Source: Capsulimonas corticalis (GTDB taxonomy: Bacteria > Armatimonadota > Armatimonadia > Armatimonadales > Capsulimonadaceae). Taken from it: a DNA stretch of 64,000 nucleotides. Position numbers and translations under genes: made by a program. Numbering within the stretch: the first letter of the stretch is position 1; every line of letters begins with the position of its first letter. The notes under the pieces were generated by a model. The model was not told the origin of the DNA, did no database searches, and saw nothing but the letters and a program-made list of their open reading frames with translations. This document shows, one piece after another, positions 16,808 through 28,679 of the stretch. Where the stretch lies: the NCBI RefSeq assembly GCF_003574315.2, contig NZ_AP025739.1, positions 5,642,001 through 5,706,000 on the forward strand, written 5' to 3'.

Positions 16808-16814
16808 ACCCTTC

Positions 16815-16843
16815 AGTGTACAACGTGCGCGATTTCTCGTCAA
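16815..16843 (-). promoter_or_regulatory. Promoter of the TetR gene
   Basis: On the minus strand TTGACG and TACACT are 17 bases apart. The -10 box ends 7 bases before the ATG at 16807, so the start of transcription falls almost on the start codon. Confidence 0.55.
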
Positions 16844-16918
16844 CCGCCGAAAATAATTGTCCGCTGCAAAATCCGTCGCGCGTTGAAGAGTTGTCGGATC
16901 AAAACTAAGGAGAATGAG

Positions 16919-17263
16919 ATGAGTGAATTTGCCTATTTGTTTCGAGGGGGCGAAAAGCCCGGATCGCCGGAGCAGTTCCAGCAGCATATGGAGAAGTGGA
17001 CGACATGGATGAAAGATCTTGCCGTGAAGGGGCACGTTGAGGGACGCCCCGGACGGCCGCTTGAGCCTACGGGACAGCGGGTATCCGGAAAGCAGAAGGT
17101 CGTCACCGACGGTTCGTACGCGGCGCCGAACGACATCGTGAGCGGCTTTCTGGTCGTTCAGGCCGAGGACCTCGCGCAAGCCGTCGAAGTCTCCTTCGGC
17201 TGTCCGGAGCTGGAGATCGGCGGCGTGGTGGAAGTACGCCCTGTCATGGATATGGCGGGCTAG
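16919..17263 (+). CDS. YCII/DGPF-type protein, first copy
   Basis: Protein of 114 residues in the YCII-related (DGPF) family. AAGGAG at 16907-16912 sets the ATG at 16919. Seen: the N-terminal FAYLFRGGEKPGSPEQ, a helix with WMKDLAVKGHVE, GSYAAPNDIVSGF in place of the usual DGPYAETKE loop, then GCPELEIGGVVEVRPV. The loop is thus altered compared with the second copy at 18973. The family is linked to ECF42 sigma factors, role unknown. It is divergent from a TetR gene. Confidence 0.85.
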   Translation: MSEFAYLFRGGEKPGSPEQFQQHMEKWTTWMKDLAVKGHVEGRPGRPLEPTGQRVSGKQKVVTDGSYAAPNDIVSGFLVVQAEDLAQAVEVSFGCPELEIGGVVEVRPVMDMAG

Positions 17264-17304
17264 CACCGCCCCCTCAGGCGGCGCTCGCCGCCACAACCCG
17301 AAAT

Positions 17305-17330
17305 GCGGGCGCGCCTTACGGCGCGCCCGC
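17305..17330. terminator. Hairpin between convergent YCII and lectin genes
   Basis: A perfect 11-bp stem (GCGGGCGCGCC, 17305-17315, with 17320-17330) and the loop TTAC sit between two converging genes. It probably serves as a shared terminator, though no long T-run follows. Confidence 0.6.
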
Positions 17331-17347
17331 TGATATTCTTTGGAACG

Positions 17348-18688
17348 TCAATATCCCGTCTGCGGATTGAACCGCAGCTGCCACAACTGGGCGTTCGAGC
17401 TGTTCGGCGTCCACTCCTGAACGGGAGTTCCGACGCCCGTGTTGCCCCACTGATCGTCCATAGCGAAGCCGTCGAGGAATGTAACCGAGTAATAGCCCGG
17501 CCAGCTCGAGGACGGCGTGAGGGTGAATTTCTGGCTGTTGCCGTTGTACCAGGGGTAAAGCTGATATGCGCCGCCCTGAGCCTGCGTTGTGGTGGACAGC
17601 GCCTCCGTACTGCCGGTGTAGTACGTCAATGTCCAATGATTCGCCCAAAAGTTGCTGTTCAAATCTGTACAGGTCAGTGTCCAAATCTGGTTGTCGTTGA
17701 CGCTTGTCCACTGGTTGATGTGATCGCCGGTGGCGGGATTGCCGTTGCTGCTCGTGGCCGCATTCAAAACCAATCCACTGTTCAGATTGCCCAGCTGGAA
17801 CATATGGCCGCCGCTATTGGGAATGCCGATGCCGTTCAGGATTTCTGAAACACCCCAATTTGAGCCAGGCCCCCAGGCGACATCCGGCCAGTAAAACCCT
17901 CCGGTCATGCCATTGCCGACCGCCCAGTTAAAGAAGGGAGTCGAGGAGTGGTTGTTGCTTTCGATGCCGCCCATGACATGGAATCCATTGCCGAACGCGG
18001 AGTTCCAATTGCCCGGATCGTTGCCCGCGCCGCCGCTGTAGCACTGGAGGTAAACGATATCGCAGCCGCCGCCCAGATTATGCTTGACCTGCACCCAGTA
18101 GCTTTGGTTCGTGTACGGAGCGAGCGACACTTTATACCCCAGCGCGTTCACCATCTGTCCGAAGCTCGTGGCGGAGCCGACATCGTAGGTCTGCTCGTCG
18201 TCATAGTTGATGGCGTCAATCCCAGGGACCGCATTTTTGAGCGCCTGGAAGTTTCGGTAAAGGATACTGCCGGAGCCAGTCCCCTGAGACGCGATCAGGT
18301 TCTTGATGTTGGTGAAGCTCGCGTCGCCCCACCCTCCAATACAGACCTCATAGCGATAGACCGTGGTCGGCGGTGTCTTCAGCGCGGTGACGTTCGCGCC
18401 CCAGTTGGACGCTCCCACATAGCTGCCGCCGGTGACCAGCGTGTTGCCGCTATACGTGATATCGCCATTGCTTTTTACGCTCAAGGCGAACAAGATCAAG
18501 CCATTCCACCCCGAGCTTTTGAGACCGGAGACGGCGGAGGAGCCGGTGAATTGATAGAAGTCGTTCCCGTCCGATCCATAAAGCGCCGTATAAGCGGCGC
18601 GAGCGCCCTGGGGGCAGCCAAGCGTGAGCGCGAAGGACAGGAGCGCGGCGAGGGCAAGCATCCCCCGCGAGAAAAGGGGCAATTTCAT
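17348..18688 (-). CDS. Secreted protein with C-terminal ricin-type lectin domain
   Basis: Protein of 446 residues. The ATG at 18688 follows AGGAG with good spacing; an in-frame start eight codons earlier is less likely. The signal peptide (KLPLFSRGMLALAALLSFALTLG) ends at about ARA. Residues 35-300 form a domain reminiscent of TIM-barrel glycosidases, with GIDAINYDDEQTYD and SLAPYTNQSYW, but no family is certain. The last 140 residues match a ricin-type beta-trefoil lectin (LVLNAATSS, INQWTSVNDNQIWTL, AQLWQLRF). It probably binds or cuts a polysaccharide outside the cell. Confidence 0.75.
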   Translation of the reverse strand: MKLPLFSRGMLALAALLSFALTLGCPQGARAAYTALYGSDGNDFYQFTGSSAVSGLKSSGWNGLILFALSVKSNGDITYSGNTLVTGGSYVGASNWGANVTALKTPPTTVYRYEVCIGGWGDASFTNIKNLIASQGTGSGSILYRNFQALKNAVPGIDAINYDDEQTYDVGSATSFGQMVNALGYKVSLAPYTNQSYWVQVKHNLGGGCDIVYLQCYSGGAGNDPGNWNSAFGNGFHVMGGIESNNHSSTPFFNWAVGNGMTGGFYWPDVAWGPGSNWGVSEILNGIGIPNSGGHMFQLGNLNSGLVLNAATSSNGNPATGDHINQWTSVNDNQIWTLTCTDLNSNFWANHWTLTYYTGSTEALSTTTQAQGGAYQLYPWYNGNSQKFTLTPSSSWPGYYSVTFLDGFAMDDQWGNTGVGTPVQEWTPNSSNAQLWQLRFNPQTGY

Positions 18689-18748
18689 CAAGGATCTCCT
18701 TTGGCTTAACACTAGATTGCAATAGACTCTAAAACACTATCATCTTAT

Positions 18749-18761
18749 AGAAACGTTTTCT
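18749..18761. promoter_or_regulatory. Candidate LacI-family operator
   Basis: AGAAACGTTTTCT is a near-perfect palindrome centred on CG, the form usual for LacI-type regulators. It lies 60 bases upstream of the lectin-protein start codon. No LacI gene is in the window. Confidence 0.45.
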
Positions 18762-18972
18762 TATTGCTCCTGCCTAAGAATACAATGATTGCGAAGAGAC
18801 GTCAATCAGGAAACTGTGTCTTGATATGTCATTTCGTGATATTTCGTGCTAAGCTCTCGTCGCTTCGTAAGGAAGTGCGCGGGCGCCTGTCGAATTATCG
18901 AAAAAGATATGTCCGGCGTCGCAGCGTTCGTTCGTTGAAGAGATGACGGAACGAACCTACAGGAGAACCTCA

Positions 18973-19317
18973 ATGAGCGATTTCATATTTCTCTACCGCA
19001 TGGAAGGCCGGTCGGCGGAGCCCGACGAGATGCGGCGACGAATGGACCACTGGATGGCTTGGATGAAGGATCTGAGCGATCGCGGATACATCAAGGATTA
19101 CGGACAGCCGCTGGAGCTCGGCGGTAAAGTTTTGCAGGGGGGAGAGCGAACGACGGTGCTGGACGGTCCTTACGCCGAGACCAAAGACCTGGTCTGCGGC
19201 TTTACGATCGTCGAAGCGCGCGATCTAGACCACGCCGCCGAGCTGGCCGGGGGCTGCCCCGTCCTCGCGGGCGGCGGCATGGTGGAGGTGCGGCCGGTCT
19301 TGAAGCTGAGAGATTAA
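18973..19317 (+). CDS. YCII/DGPF-type protein, second copy
   Basis: Protein of 114 residues. AGGAG at 18961-18965 sets the ATG at 18973. It carries the canonical loop DGPYAETKDLVCGF and the ends FIFLYRMEG and GMVEVRPVLKL. The stop codon overlaps the ATG of the sigma-factor gene (TAATG), so translation is coupled. YCII/DGPF proteins are the standard partners of ECF42 sigma factors; their activity is not established. It shares length and layout with the copy at 16919. Confidence 0.9.
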   Translation: MSDFIFLYRMEGRSAEPDEMRRRMDHWMAWMKDLSDRGYIKDYGQPLELGGKVLQGGERTTVLDGPYAETKDLVCGFTIVEARDLDHAAELAGGCPVLAGGGMVEVRPVLKLRD

Positions 19318-20612
19318 TGGAGCCGATCGATCATCTCTTCCGGCGCGAATCGGGGCGAATGGTTTCCGTCCTGACCCGCATCTTCGGAGTGCACAATCTG
19401 GCGCTGGCGGAAGACGTCGTGCAGGACGCCTTCTGCCGCGCGGTGGAGGTGTGGAAATTTCGAGGCGCGCCCGAAAATCCCGCCGCCTGGCTCATGGCGA
19501 CGGCGAAAAACCGCGCCATCGACATGCTTCGCCGCGAGCGGACGGCCCTCGCCTGCGCCCCGGAGCTTGGACGCTTGATCGAACGCGAGGGCGATATCGC
19601 CCCAGCGCTGGAGGAGCTGTTCGAGCGCCGCCCGATTCAGGACGATAGCCTGCGTCTGATGTTTTCCTGCTGCCATCCGAAATTGCCGGGGACCGCGCAA
19701 GTGGCGCTGGTGCTGCACCTGCTCTGCGGTTTCAGCGTTGGGGAGATCGCCAGCGCCTTTTTCTGCAAGTGCGCCGCGATGGAAAAACGGCTGACGCGGA
19801 CGAAGAAGACGCTGGCCGGCTCACACCAGCTCTTTGACCTAACCGACAGCGACTTCCGCACGCGACTGGACGCCGTCCACCAGGCGCTCTATCTGCTGTT
19901 CAACGAAGGCTACCACGGCGCGCACACGCAGTCCGCCGTACGCGGCGAACTCTGCGCCGAAGCCCTGCGCCTCGCCGGTCTCCTTCACGAAAGCCCGCTC
20001 ACCGCGCTCCCATCCACGTACGCTCTTTCCGCGCTCATGCGCCTGCATGCGGCGCGCCTGCCCGGACGCATCGATCACGCCGGTGAGCTGAGCTCGCTCT
20101 TCGATCAAGACCGCTCCCGCTGGGATCCAGTCCTCATTTCCGAGGGCCTCCGCCTCCTCGATCTTGCCGCCACCGGCGTGCAGATCTCCGTCTACCACAT
20201 CGAAGCCGCCATCGCCAGCCTGCACGCGACCGCTCCCAGCGCGGACGAAACCGACTGGCCGCACATCGCGTCCCTCTACGGCGTCCTGATGACGATCGCT
20301 CCCAGCCCGGTGGTCGCGCTCAACCGCGCCATCGCCATTGCGCAGTACGCCGGGCCGGAGCGAGGGCTAGACGAGATCCACGCCATCGCCAGCGCCGACC
20401 GGCTCGCCGCTTATCCGTTCTATCACGCCGCGCTGGGAGAATTGGAAGCCCGCTGCGGGCGGGGTGAGATAGCCCGAGAGCATTACGAAAAAGCGACCAA
20501 ATTTGCACGCAATGCGATGGAGCGGCGGTTTATTGCGCAGAGGGGAGCGGCCCTCACCCCCCGGCCCCCTCTCCCAATTTTGGGAGAGGGGGAGTCAGAG
20601 GGGATTTTCTGA
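19317..20612 (+). CDS. ECF42-type RNA polymerase sigma factor
   Basis: Protein of 431 residues, far longer than a plain ECF sigma factor. Region 2 is at about 5-75 (LTRIFGVHNLALAEDVVQDAF, NPAAWLMATAKNRAIDMLRR). Region 4 is at about 120-170 (LRLMFSCCHPKL, GFSVGEIASAFFC). A long helical C-terminal extension (about 185-410) is the hallmark of ECF42, which lack an anti-sigma factor and sit beside DGPF proteins, as here. The last 21 residues (from about 411) and the stop are encoded inside the repeat at 20549-20700, so the native C-terminus was probably different. Confidence 0.9.
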   Translation: MEPIDHLFRRESGRMVSVLTRIFGVHNLALAEDVVQDAFCRAVEVWKFRGAPENPAAWLMATAKNRAIDMLRRERTALACAPELGRLIEREGDIAPALEELFERRPIQDDSLRLMFSCCHPKLPGTAQVALVLHLLCGFSVGEIASAFFCKCAAMEKRLTRTKKTLAGSHQLFDLTDSDFRTRLDAVHQALYLLFNEGYHGAHTQSAVRGELCAEALRLAGLLHESPLTALPSTYALSALMRLHAARLPGRIDHAGELSSLFDQDRSRWDPVLISEGLRLLDLAATGVQISVYHIEAAIASLHATAPSADETDWPHIASLYGVLMTIAPSPVVALNRAIAIAQYAGPERGLDEIHAIASADRLAAYPFYHAALGELEARCGRGEIAREHYEKATKFARNAMERRFIAQRGAALTPRPPLPILGEGESEGIF

Positions 20613-20700
20613 TTTGGATCAAAGATCCAAATCTTAAGCTCTTACTCCTAACCCTCTCCTAAGATTGGGAAAGGGTGGCCCGCAGGGCCGGGTGAGGGCC
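20549..20700. repeat. REPIN-like intergenic repeat, copy 2
   Basis: Homologous to 10036-10179. It has the same 10-bp terminal inverted repeats, CCCTCTCCCAATTTTGGGAGAGG hairpin (two arms around AATTT) and GGATCAAAGATCC core. It begins inside the sigma-factor reading frame and ends 3 bases before the glutamate dehydrogenase stop. Confidence 0.9.
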
Positions 20701-20703
20701 ACC

Positions 20704-21975
20704 CTACGGATAAATCCCGCGCATCTTCGCGGCTTCGGCTACTCGCGCCACGCCGACGACATAGGCCGCCGTGCGCAGGTCGACGTTGTGCGTTTGCGCC
20801 GCGGCGCTGACTTCTTCGTAGGCGCGGGTCATGACGCGGCCGAGGCGATGGTTGACCTGGGATTCGCTCCAGAAGAACGATTGGATGTCCTGGACCCATT
20901 CGAAGTACGAGACGGTGACGCCGCCGGCGTTGGCGAGGACGTCGGGGATCAGGGTGATCCCGCGTTCGCGCAGGATGTCGTCGGCGTCGGGCGTAGTGGG
21001 GCCGTTGGCTCCCTCTACCACCATGCGGGCGCGGATTTTGCCGGCGTTGGAGCTGGTGATCTGGTTTTGCAGGGCGGCGGGAACCAGGATGTCGCAGGGC
21101 AGCTCCAGGATCTCGGAGTTGGTGACCGGCTCGGAGCCGGGGAAGCCGGCGACGCTGCCGTTGGCCTTGCTGTACGCGACGAGTTCGGGGATCGGCAGCC
21201 CATCGGGATTGTAGACGCCGCCGAGGTAGTCTGAAACCGCGACGACTTTCGCGCCGCGCGAATGGAAGATGCGCGCGGCCGCGCCGCCGACATTGCCGAA
21301 GCCCTGCACGACGACGCGCGCGCCTTCGAGTTTACGCCCCTGCGCGCGGGCGGCCTGCTGGGTCACCATCACGACGCCGAGGCCGGTCGCGTCGATACGT
21401 CCTTCGGAGCCGCCGATACTGACCGGCTTGCCCGTCACCACGGCCGGCACGGTGTGGCCCGCATGCATGGAGTAGGTGTCCATCAGCCACGCCATGACCT
21501 GTCCGTTGGTGCCAACGTCCGGAGCGGGAATATCGCTGTCGGGGCCGATCAGGAGGCTGATTTCCGAAGTGTAGCGCCGGGTCAGGTGTTCGAGCTCGCC
21601 GAGGGAAAGTTTGGAGGGATCGCACACGACGCCGCCTTTGGCGCCGCCGAAGGGAATGTTCACAATCGCGCACTTCCAGGTCATCCACATCGCGAGCGCG
21701 CGCACCTCGTCGATATCCGTTTCCGGATGGAAGCGCAGGCCGCCTTTGGCCGGGCCTCGACTGGTGTTGTGCTGGACACGGTATCCCGTAAATACCTGCG
21801 TCTCGCCATTGTCCATCTTGACCGGAAAGTGCACCGTCAGCTCTCGCTTAGGATGCTGTAAAATCGCATGTGTCCCGGCATCCAGTTTGAGAATACCGGC
21901 GACGTTCTCCAATTGCCGCAGGGCAATCTGATAGGAGTTCATTTCTTCCGCCGTTGTCATCATTGTCTCAGGCAT
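20704..21975 (-). CDS. Glu/Leu/Phe/Val dehydrogenase (glutamate dehydrogenase)
   Basis: Protein of 423 residues, the usual length of hexameric NAD-type glutamate dehydrogenases. AAGGAG lies 9 bases before the ATG. The substrate part has TGYRVQHNTSRGPAKGGLRFHP and PFGGAKGGV with the catalytic lysine; the coenzyme domain has VQGFGNVGGAAARIF. It interconverts glutamate and 2-oxoglutarate plus ammonia. Leucine or other amino-acid use cannot be excluded from sequence alone. It stands alone between the repeat and mreD. Confidence 0.95.
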   Translation of the reverse strand: MPETMMTTAEEMNSYQIALRQLENVAGILKLDAGTHAILQHPKRELTVHFPVKMDNGETQVFTGYRVQHNTSRGPAKGGLRFHPETDIDEVRALAMWMTWKCAIVNIPFGGAKGGVVCDPSKLSLGELEHLTRRYTSEISLLIGPDSDIPAPDVGTNGQVMAWLMDTYSMHAGHTVPAVVTGKPVSIGGSEGRIDATGLGVVMVTQQAARAQGRKLEGARVVVQGFGNVGGAAARIFHSRGAKVVAVSDYLGGVYNPDGLPIPELVAYSKANGSVAGFPGSEPVTNSEILELPCDILVPAALQNQITSSNAGKIRARMVVEGANGPTTPDADDILRERGITLIPDVLANAGGVTVSYFEWVQDIQSFFWSESQVNHRLGRVMTRAYEEVSAAAQTHNVDLRTAAYVVGVARVAEAAKMRGIYP

Positions 21976-22065
21976 CGTCCCGTCTCCTTGGGGTTATGTT
22001 TGCTTGCTATCCTTAAATTATCGGAGCAATCCCTTACTTTTATTACTGATATTTCTCGCGATATG

Positions 22066-22596
22066 TCACGACCGGAGCGCAAATGGATCCTCAACTTTAT
22101 GCCCGATTCGCATTTTTCGCAGCAGAAAGTAAATGGGATAGGATAAAACCATATTGTAGACAAGCTCGCCGCCCGTGTCGCGCAGCCAGAGACGCCAGTG
22201 GTGCAGCCAGGCGTTGGGCGCCATCACGGCGTAGATAAACTCGGCGACGACCGTCGTCGACAGCACCACGAGGGGCGGAACGACGATGCTGTCGCGAATC
22301 ATGCTGCGCTGGAGATTGCCCGCGAAGGCGCCGGCGAGGGTGCGGCTGGCGAGGAAGGATCCATAGTTGACGCTGGCGACGGCGCCGGTCAGGAGCCCGC
22401 TCCACAGGCCAACCATCGTGCCGCGCGCGCCGCCCAGCAGCGTCGCGCCGCAGGCGAGGACAATCAAGGGGAAGTCGGGGTGCGCGCCTCGGATGGCGAT
22501 CGCCTGCGAAACACGCCCCTGGAGCACATGGGCCAGGAGGATGCAGAGCGCCACGATAAACGTTTGGCGCCCGGACGTCATATTCGCCTCGGTCAT
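22066..22596 (-). CDS. mreD: Rod shape-determining protein MreD
   Basis: Protein of 176 residues, nearly all hydrophobic, with about five membrane helices. MreD proteins share little sequence, so the call rests on position (directly after mreC with a 4-base overlap) and the membrane pattern, including DFPLIVLACGATLLGGARGTMVGLWSGLL and a C-terminal LVYNMVLSYPIYFLLRK. It works with MreB and MreC in the elongasome that places lateral-wall peptidoglycan. Confidence 0.85.
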   Translation of the reverse strand: MTEANMTSGRQTFIVALCILLAHVLQGRVSQAIAIRGAHPDFPLIVLACGATLLGGARGTMVGLWSGLLTGAVASVNYGSFLASRTLAGAFAGNLQRSMIRDSIVVPPLVVLSTTVVAEFIYAVMAPNAWLHHWRLWLRDTGGELVYNMVLSYPIYFLLRKMRIGHKVEDPFALRS

Positions 22597-23423
22597 CGGA
22601 TCAAAAAGGCTTCTTCGAGACTATCGAAATAGGCGTTGGGGCGAACGACGGCCGTCTTGATGGACCGTGTGGCGTCGTTTTGAATGGAGACGACGGTTCC
22701 AATCGGAATATCGGCGGGGAAGACGCCGCCCAGTCCGGAAGTGGTCACGAGATCGCCGGGCCTAACGTCATCATCGCTTTTCAAGTAAGTCAGATGGATC
22801 GAGTCGCCCGTGCCCTGACAGACGCCGATCGGCGGCTTGGCGACGCCGCGGGCGCGGACCTGCGCGCCGACGCTGCTGCCGGCGTCCGTCAGCATCAGGA
22901 CCGTGCACGAGCGGGAGGAAACATCGAGGACCTGGCCGATTAGCGCGCCGTTCGGGGCGATCGCGATCGTCCGCAGCTTGACCCCGCTGGTCGAGCCCCG
23001 GTTCAGCGTGATGGTCTCCGAATGGGGAACGGGCTTTAAGGCGGTCACTTCGGCGGCGAGCAAGGGACGCGGGGATTTCTGCTCGAAATTGAGCAGCGCC
23101 CGCAATCGGTTGTTTTCCTGCTGCGCCGCGAGAAGCTGCTTGTTTTCGCCCGACAGCGCCAGGACTTGTTCGCCAAGGGCGCGATTGCGCTGGGCGAGCT
23201 GCGGACCGACAAAGAGGGAGCCGACGTGCATACGCCACCACTGCGCGACTTGCACGGTGACGGTTTGGGCGGGGATCAGCGCGGCGTCGCGCACCACGCC
23301 GGATACGGGATCCGGCTGGTTGCGGCGCTGCCGCTGATGGTGGATCGCGTTCAGCGCGCCGCAAAGCAGCAGCGCCGTCAGCAACGCGATCCCTCGTTGG
23401 TTGTCGCGCGCGGGCCTCGGCAT
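22593..23423 (-). CDS. mreC: Rod shape-determining protein MreC
   Basis: Protein of 276 residues. One N-terminal membrane helix (about 11-27) is followed by a coiled coil (about 85-110, ENKQLLAAQQENNRLRALL) and two periplasmic beta domains. Family motifs include SETITLNRGSTSGVK, GALIGQVLDVSSRSCTVLMLTDAGSSVGAQV and GDLVTTSGLGGVFPADIPIGTV. MreC scaffolds PBP2/RodA. It lies 9 bases after mreB and overlaps mreD by 4 bases. Confidence 0.95.
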   Translation of the reverse strand: MPRPARDNQRGIALLTALLLCGALNAIHHQRQRRNQPDPVSGVVRDAALIPAQTVTVQVAQWWRMHVGSLFVGPQLAQRNRALGEQVLALSGENKQLLAAQQENNRLRALLNFEQKSPRPLLAAEVTALKPVPHSETITLNRGSTSGVKLRTIAIAPNGALIGQVLDVSSRSCTVLMLTDAGSSVGAQVRARGVAKPPIGVCQGTGDSIHLTYLKSDDDVRPGDLVTTSGLGGVFPADIPIGTVVSIQNDATRSIKTAVVRPNAYFDSLEEAFLIR

Positions 23424-23432
23424 GGCGAGACG

Positions 23433-24509
23433 TTACCTTCCTGAGTAAGCTGCTCCCCCCAACCGCATTTCGGTCAGTTGGACGTTGCGGAGGTTGGAAT
23501 TACTCTGGATGCTCTCCAAGTACTTCCCGGTGCCAAGCACCACGCAAGACAGTGGATCCGGCGCGATGTGCACGGGCATTCCGGTCTCGCGGGAGATCAG
23601 TTTATCGAGGCCGCGCAGGAGCGCTCCTCCGCCCGCAAGCACGATGCCGTGATCCATGATATCGGCGGCGAGCTCCGGAGGGGTATCCTCTAGAGTCTCC
23701 TTGACCGTTTCCACAATGGCGTTGATGGGTTCGGCGATGGCCTCGCGCACCTCCACCGACGAAATGGTCGCCGAGCGCGGCAGCCCCGTCACGAGGTCGC
23801 GCCCGCGCACCTCCATGGTCAGCTCCTGCTCGAGTTTGTACGCCGAGCCAATCGCGATCTTGCACTCCTCGGCCGTGCGGTCGCCGATATACAGATTGAA
23901 CACCTGGCGGACATAGTTGACAATAGCTTCGTCGATCTCATCGCCGGCCACGCGGATCGACCGGGCGGCGGCGAACGCGCCGAAGGTAATGACCGCGACT
24001 TCCGAGGTGCCGCCGCCGATGTCCACGATCATCGAGCCGATCGGCTCCGAAACAGGCAAGCCAGCCCCGATCGCGGCCGCCATCGGCTCTTCGATCAGAT
24101 AGACTTCCTTGGCGCCCGCCTTCTTCGTCGCTTCCTTGACGGCGCGGTGCTCCACTTCGGTGATGCCCGAAGGGATGCCGACGACGACCACCGGGTGGAA
24201 GAAGTTCTTGCGGCGATGGACTTTCTCAATAAAATAGCGCAGCATGCGCTCGGTCTGATCGAAATCGGCGATAACGCCGTCTTTGAGCGGACGGATGGCG
24301 ATGACGCTTCCCGGCGTACGGCCGATCATCCGCTTGGCTTCTTCGCCAACATGTAAGACTTCATTGGTGTGGCGGTTGATCGCCACAACACTGGGCTCGC
24401 GCAGCAAAACACCACGTCCACGGACATGGACGAGTGTGTTGGCGGTACCGAGGTCGATACCCATGTCGCGCGAGAACCGACCAGCGAAACGCCGGAACAC
24501 ATTTAACAT
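23433..24509 (-). CDS. mreB: Rod shape-determining protein MreB
   Basis: Protein of 358 residues. Bacterial actin with [15 protein letters not shown] (phosphate 1, residues 17-31), [11 protein letters not shown] (phosphate 2) and [17 protein letters not shown] (adenosine loop). It polymerises under the membrane and guides cell-wall synthesis. First gene of an mreBCD operon; rodA and pbp2 do not follow in this window. A TATACT -10 box is present upstream at 24569-24574 on the minus strand, with only a weak -35. Confidence 0.97.
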   Translation of the reverse strand: MLNVFRRFAGRFSRDMGIDLGTANTLVHVRGRGVLLREPSVVAINRHTNEVLHVGEEAKRMIGRTPGSVIAIRPLKDGVIADFDQTERMLRYFIEKVHRRKNFFHPVVVVGIPSGITEVEHRAVKEATKKAGAKEVYLIEEPMAAAIGAGLPVSEPIGSMIVDIGGGTSEVAVITFGAFAAARSIRVAGDEIDEAIVNYVRQVFNLYIGDRTAEECKIAIGSAYKLEQELTMEVRGRDLVTGLPRSATISSVEVREAIAEPINAIVETVKETLEDTPPELAADIMDHGIVLAGGGALLRGLDKLISRETGMPVHIAPDPLSCVVLGTGKYLESIQSNSNLRNVQLTEMRLGGAAYSGR

Positions 24510-24568
24510 AGAGTGGACATTAACTCCCGCGCTGTGGCCGCATCAGCGGTCACAGATACATCGCATAT

Positions 24569-24574
24569 AGTATA
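24569..24574 (-). promoter_or_regulatory. Candidate -10 box upstream of mreB
   Basis: TATACT on the minus strand, 59 bases before the mreB start. The best -35 (TTTAGA, 16 bases upstream) is poor, so confidence is limited. Confidence 0.4.
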
Positions 24575-24608
24575 GCACAATTGCCGGGTTTCTAAAATTA
24601 GTGGATTC

Positions 24609-27487
<2,879 letters not shown>

Positions 27488-28582
27488 TTATTGCGAATCG
27501 TCCTGCGAGGCTTCGTTCAAAATGGCGTCGAGCCAGTTGTCGGTCGGGGCCGGCAATGTCGACGACGCGACGCGCACGATTTTCGGCCGGGGCTCCATCC
27601 GCTCCGTGGATAGTAATTCGCGGCGCACCAGGCGATTTCCTTGCAGGAAAAAGCGCTCCACGGTGACGTCAAAGCCCGGACGCGGCGTCTGCTCCACAAC
27701 CTGCGCGCCGGCGGGAAGGGTTTCGTCGGGCTTCTCGACGACGCTCGGAGCGAGCGCCTCGTAGTGCGTCGGTTTCACGACGACTTTATACCCGATTGGA
27801 GGGGGCGTTCCGAAGATTTGCACGCCTAATTTGTCGGTTTGATAATCGACGTGCAGTAAAATCGGGCTGGAGGTCGTGTTTCGGAATTGGAGGTCCTTCA
27901 AACCATAGACCACGGAGGCGTCACAGCCCGCCGGCGCATAGCGCACATAACCGGAATGCGGATGCCGCTCCACCACGCCCAGACCGGCCAGCAGCGCGGC
28001 GTTATAGATCCCCGTCGCCACCAGACAGATGCCTCCGCCCGTGCCGCGCACGAGTTTTCCCTGCTCGAACATCCAGCCGTCCTGAAATCCGCGCTCCTCG
28101 GTCCGCTCCCCAACAACGTCGTTGAAGGAAAAGACCTGGCCCGGCGCGACCGTGCGGTTGTCGATCGCCTGCGCCGACAGCAAAATATTCTCACGCTCCG
28201 CCGGATCGGAGCGCAGAGGAATGTCAAACGAGCCTAGCTGGGCGATATTGAACACCTCACGCCAGTCGATAAACTGGAGCGACGGGTCGAAAAGCTGCGC
28301 CATCTCCAGCGTCTGAAACGTCGGATCCAGCGGTCCCTGGTAGGTCCCCAGCGTCTGGTGCAGCACATCTTCGGGCGACGCCGCCGCCGGAGCGGGCATC
28401 GCGGCTGCGGGGAGGGCGTCCGCCGTAGGAGGCGTCAGCGGGCTCAGCAAGCCCATCATTTTGTTATTGGAAATCAGCGCGCCGGTCATGGCCGGCGCGG
28501 CGCCGAAAGACGCGAATTGCGTAGCAGCCAGCACAGCGCTCGTCATAAGCGCCGCATCAATCAATTTGCGGACGTGAGTCAT
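27488..28582 (-). CDS. VanW family protein
   Basis: Protein of 364 residues. A hydrophobic N-terminus (about 9-30) looks like a signal sequence. The VanW domain covers about 125-280: QFSFNDVVGERTEERGFQDGW, GTGGGICLVATGIYNAALLAGL and ERHPHSGYVRYAPAGCDASVVY. C-terminal to it is a G5-like strand region. VanW was named from vancomycin clusters but its activity is unknown and it is not itself a resistance determinant here. Its own promoter is at 28680-28708. Confidence 0.9.
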   Translation of the reverse strand: MTHVRKLIDAALMTSAVLAATQFASFGAAPAMTGALISNNKMMGLLSPLTPPTADALPAAAMPAPAAASPEDVLHQTLGTYQGPLDPTFQTLEMAQLFDPSLQFIDWREVFNIAQLGSFDIPLRSDPAERENILLSAQAIDNRTVAPGQVFSFNDVVGERTEERGFQDGWMFEQGKLVRGTGGGICLVATGIYNAALLAGLGVVERHPHSGYVRYAPAGCDASVVYGLKDLQFRNTTSSPILLHVDYQTDKLGVQIFGTPPPIGYKVVVKPTHYEALAPSVVEKPDETLPAGAQVVEQTPRPGFDVTVERFFLQGNRLVRRELLSTERMEPRPKIVRVASSTLPAPTDNWLDAILNEASQDDSQ

Positions 28583-28679
28583 GGAACCATACTCTCCATC
28601 GAATATCCTGAGCAGTTTCTACCAACCCTAACGTGATATTGCACGCGACGGTTCCATTATGACACTGGACTACATTCGT

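Noticed and set aside
16808-17296. N-terminal extension of the TetR frame
   Set aside because: Antisense to the YCII gene; the regulator family begins at the ATG at 16807, which has its own promoter.
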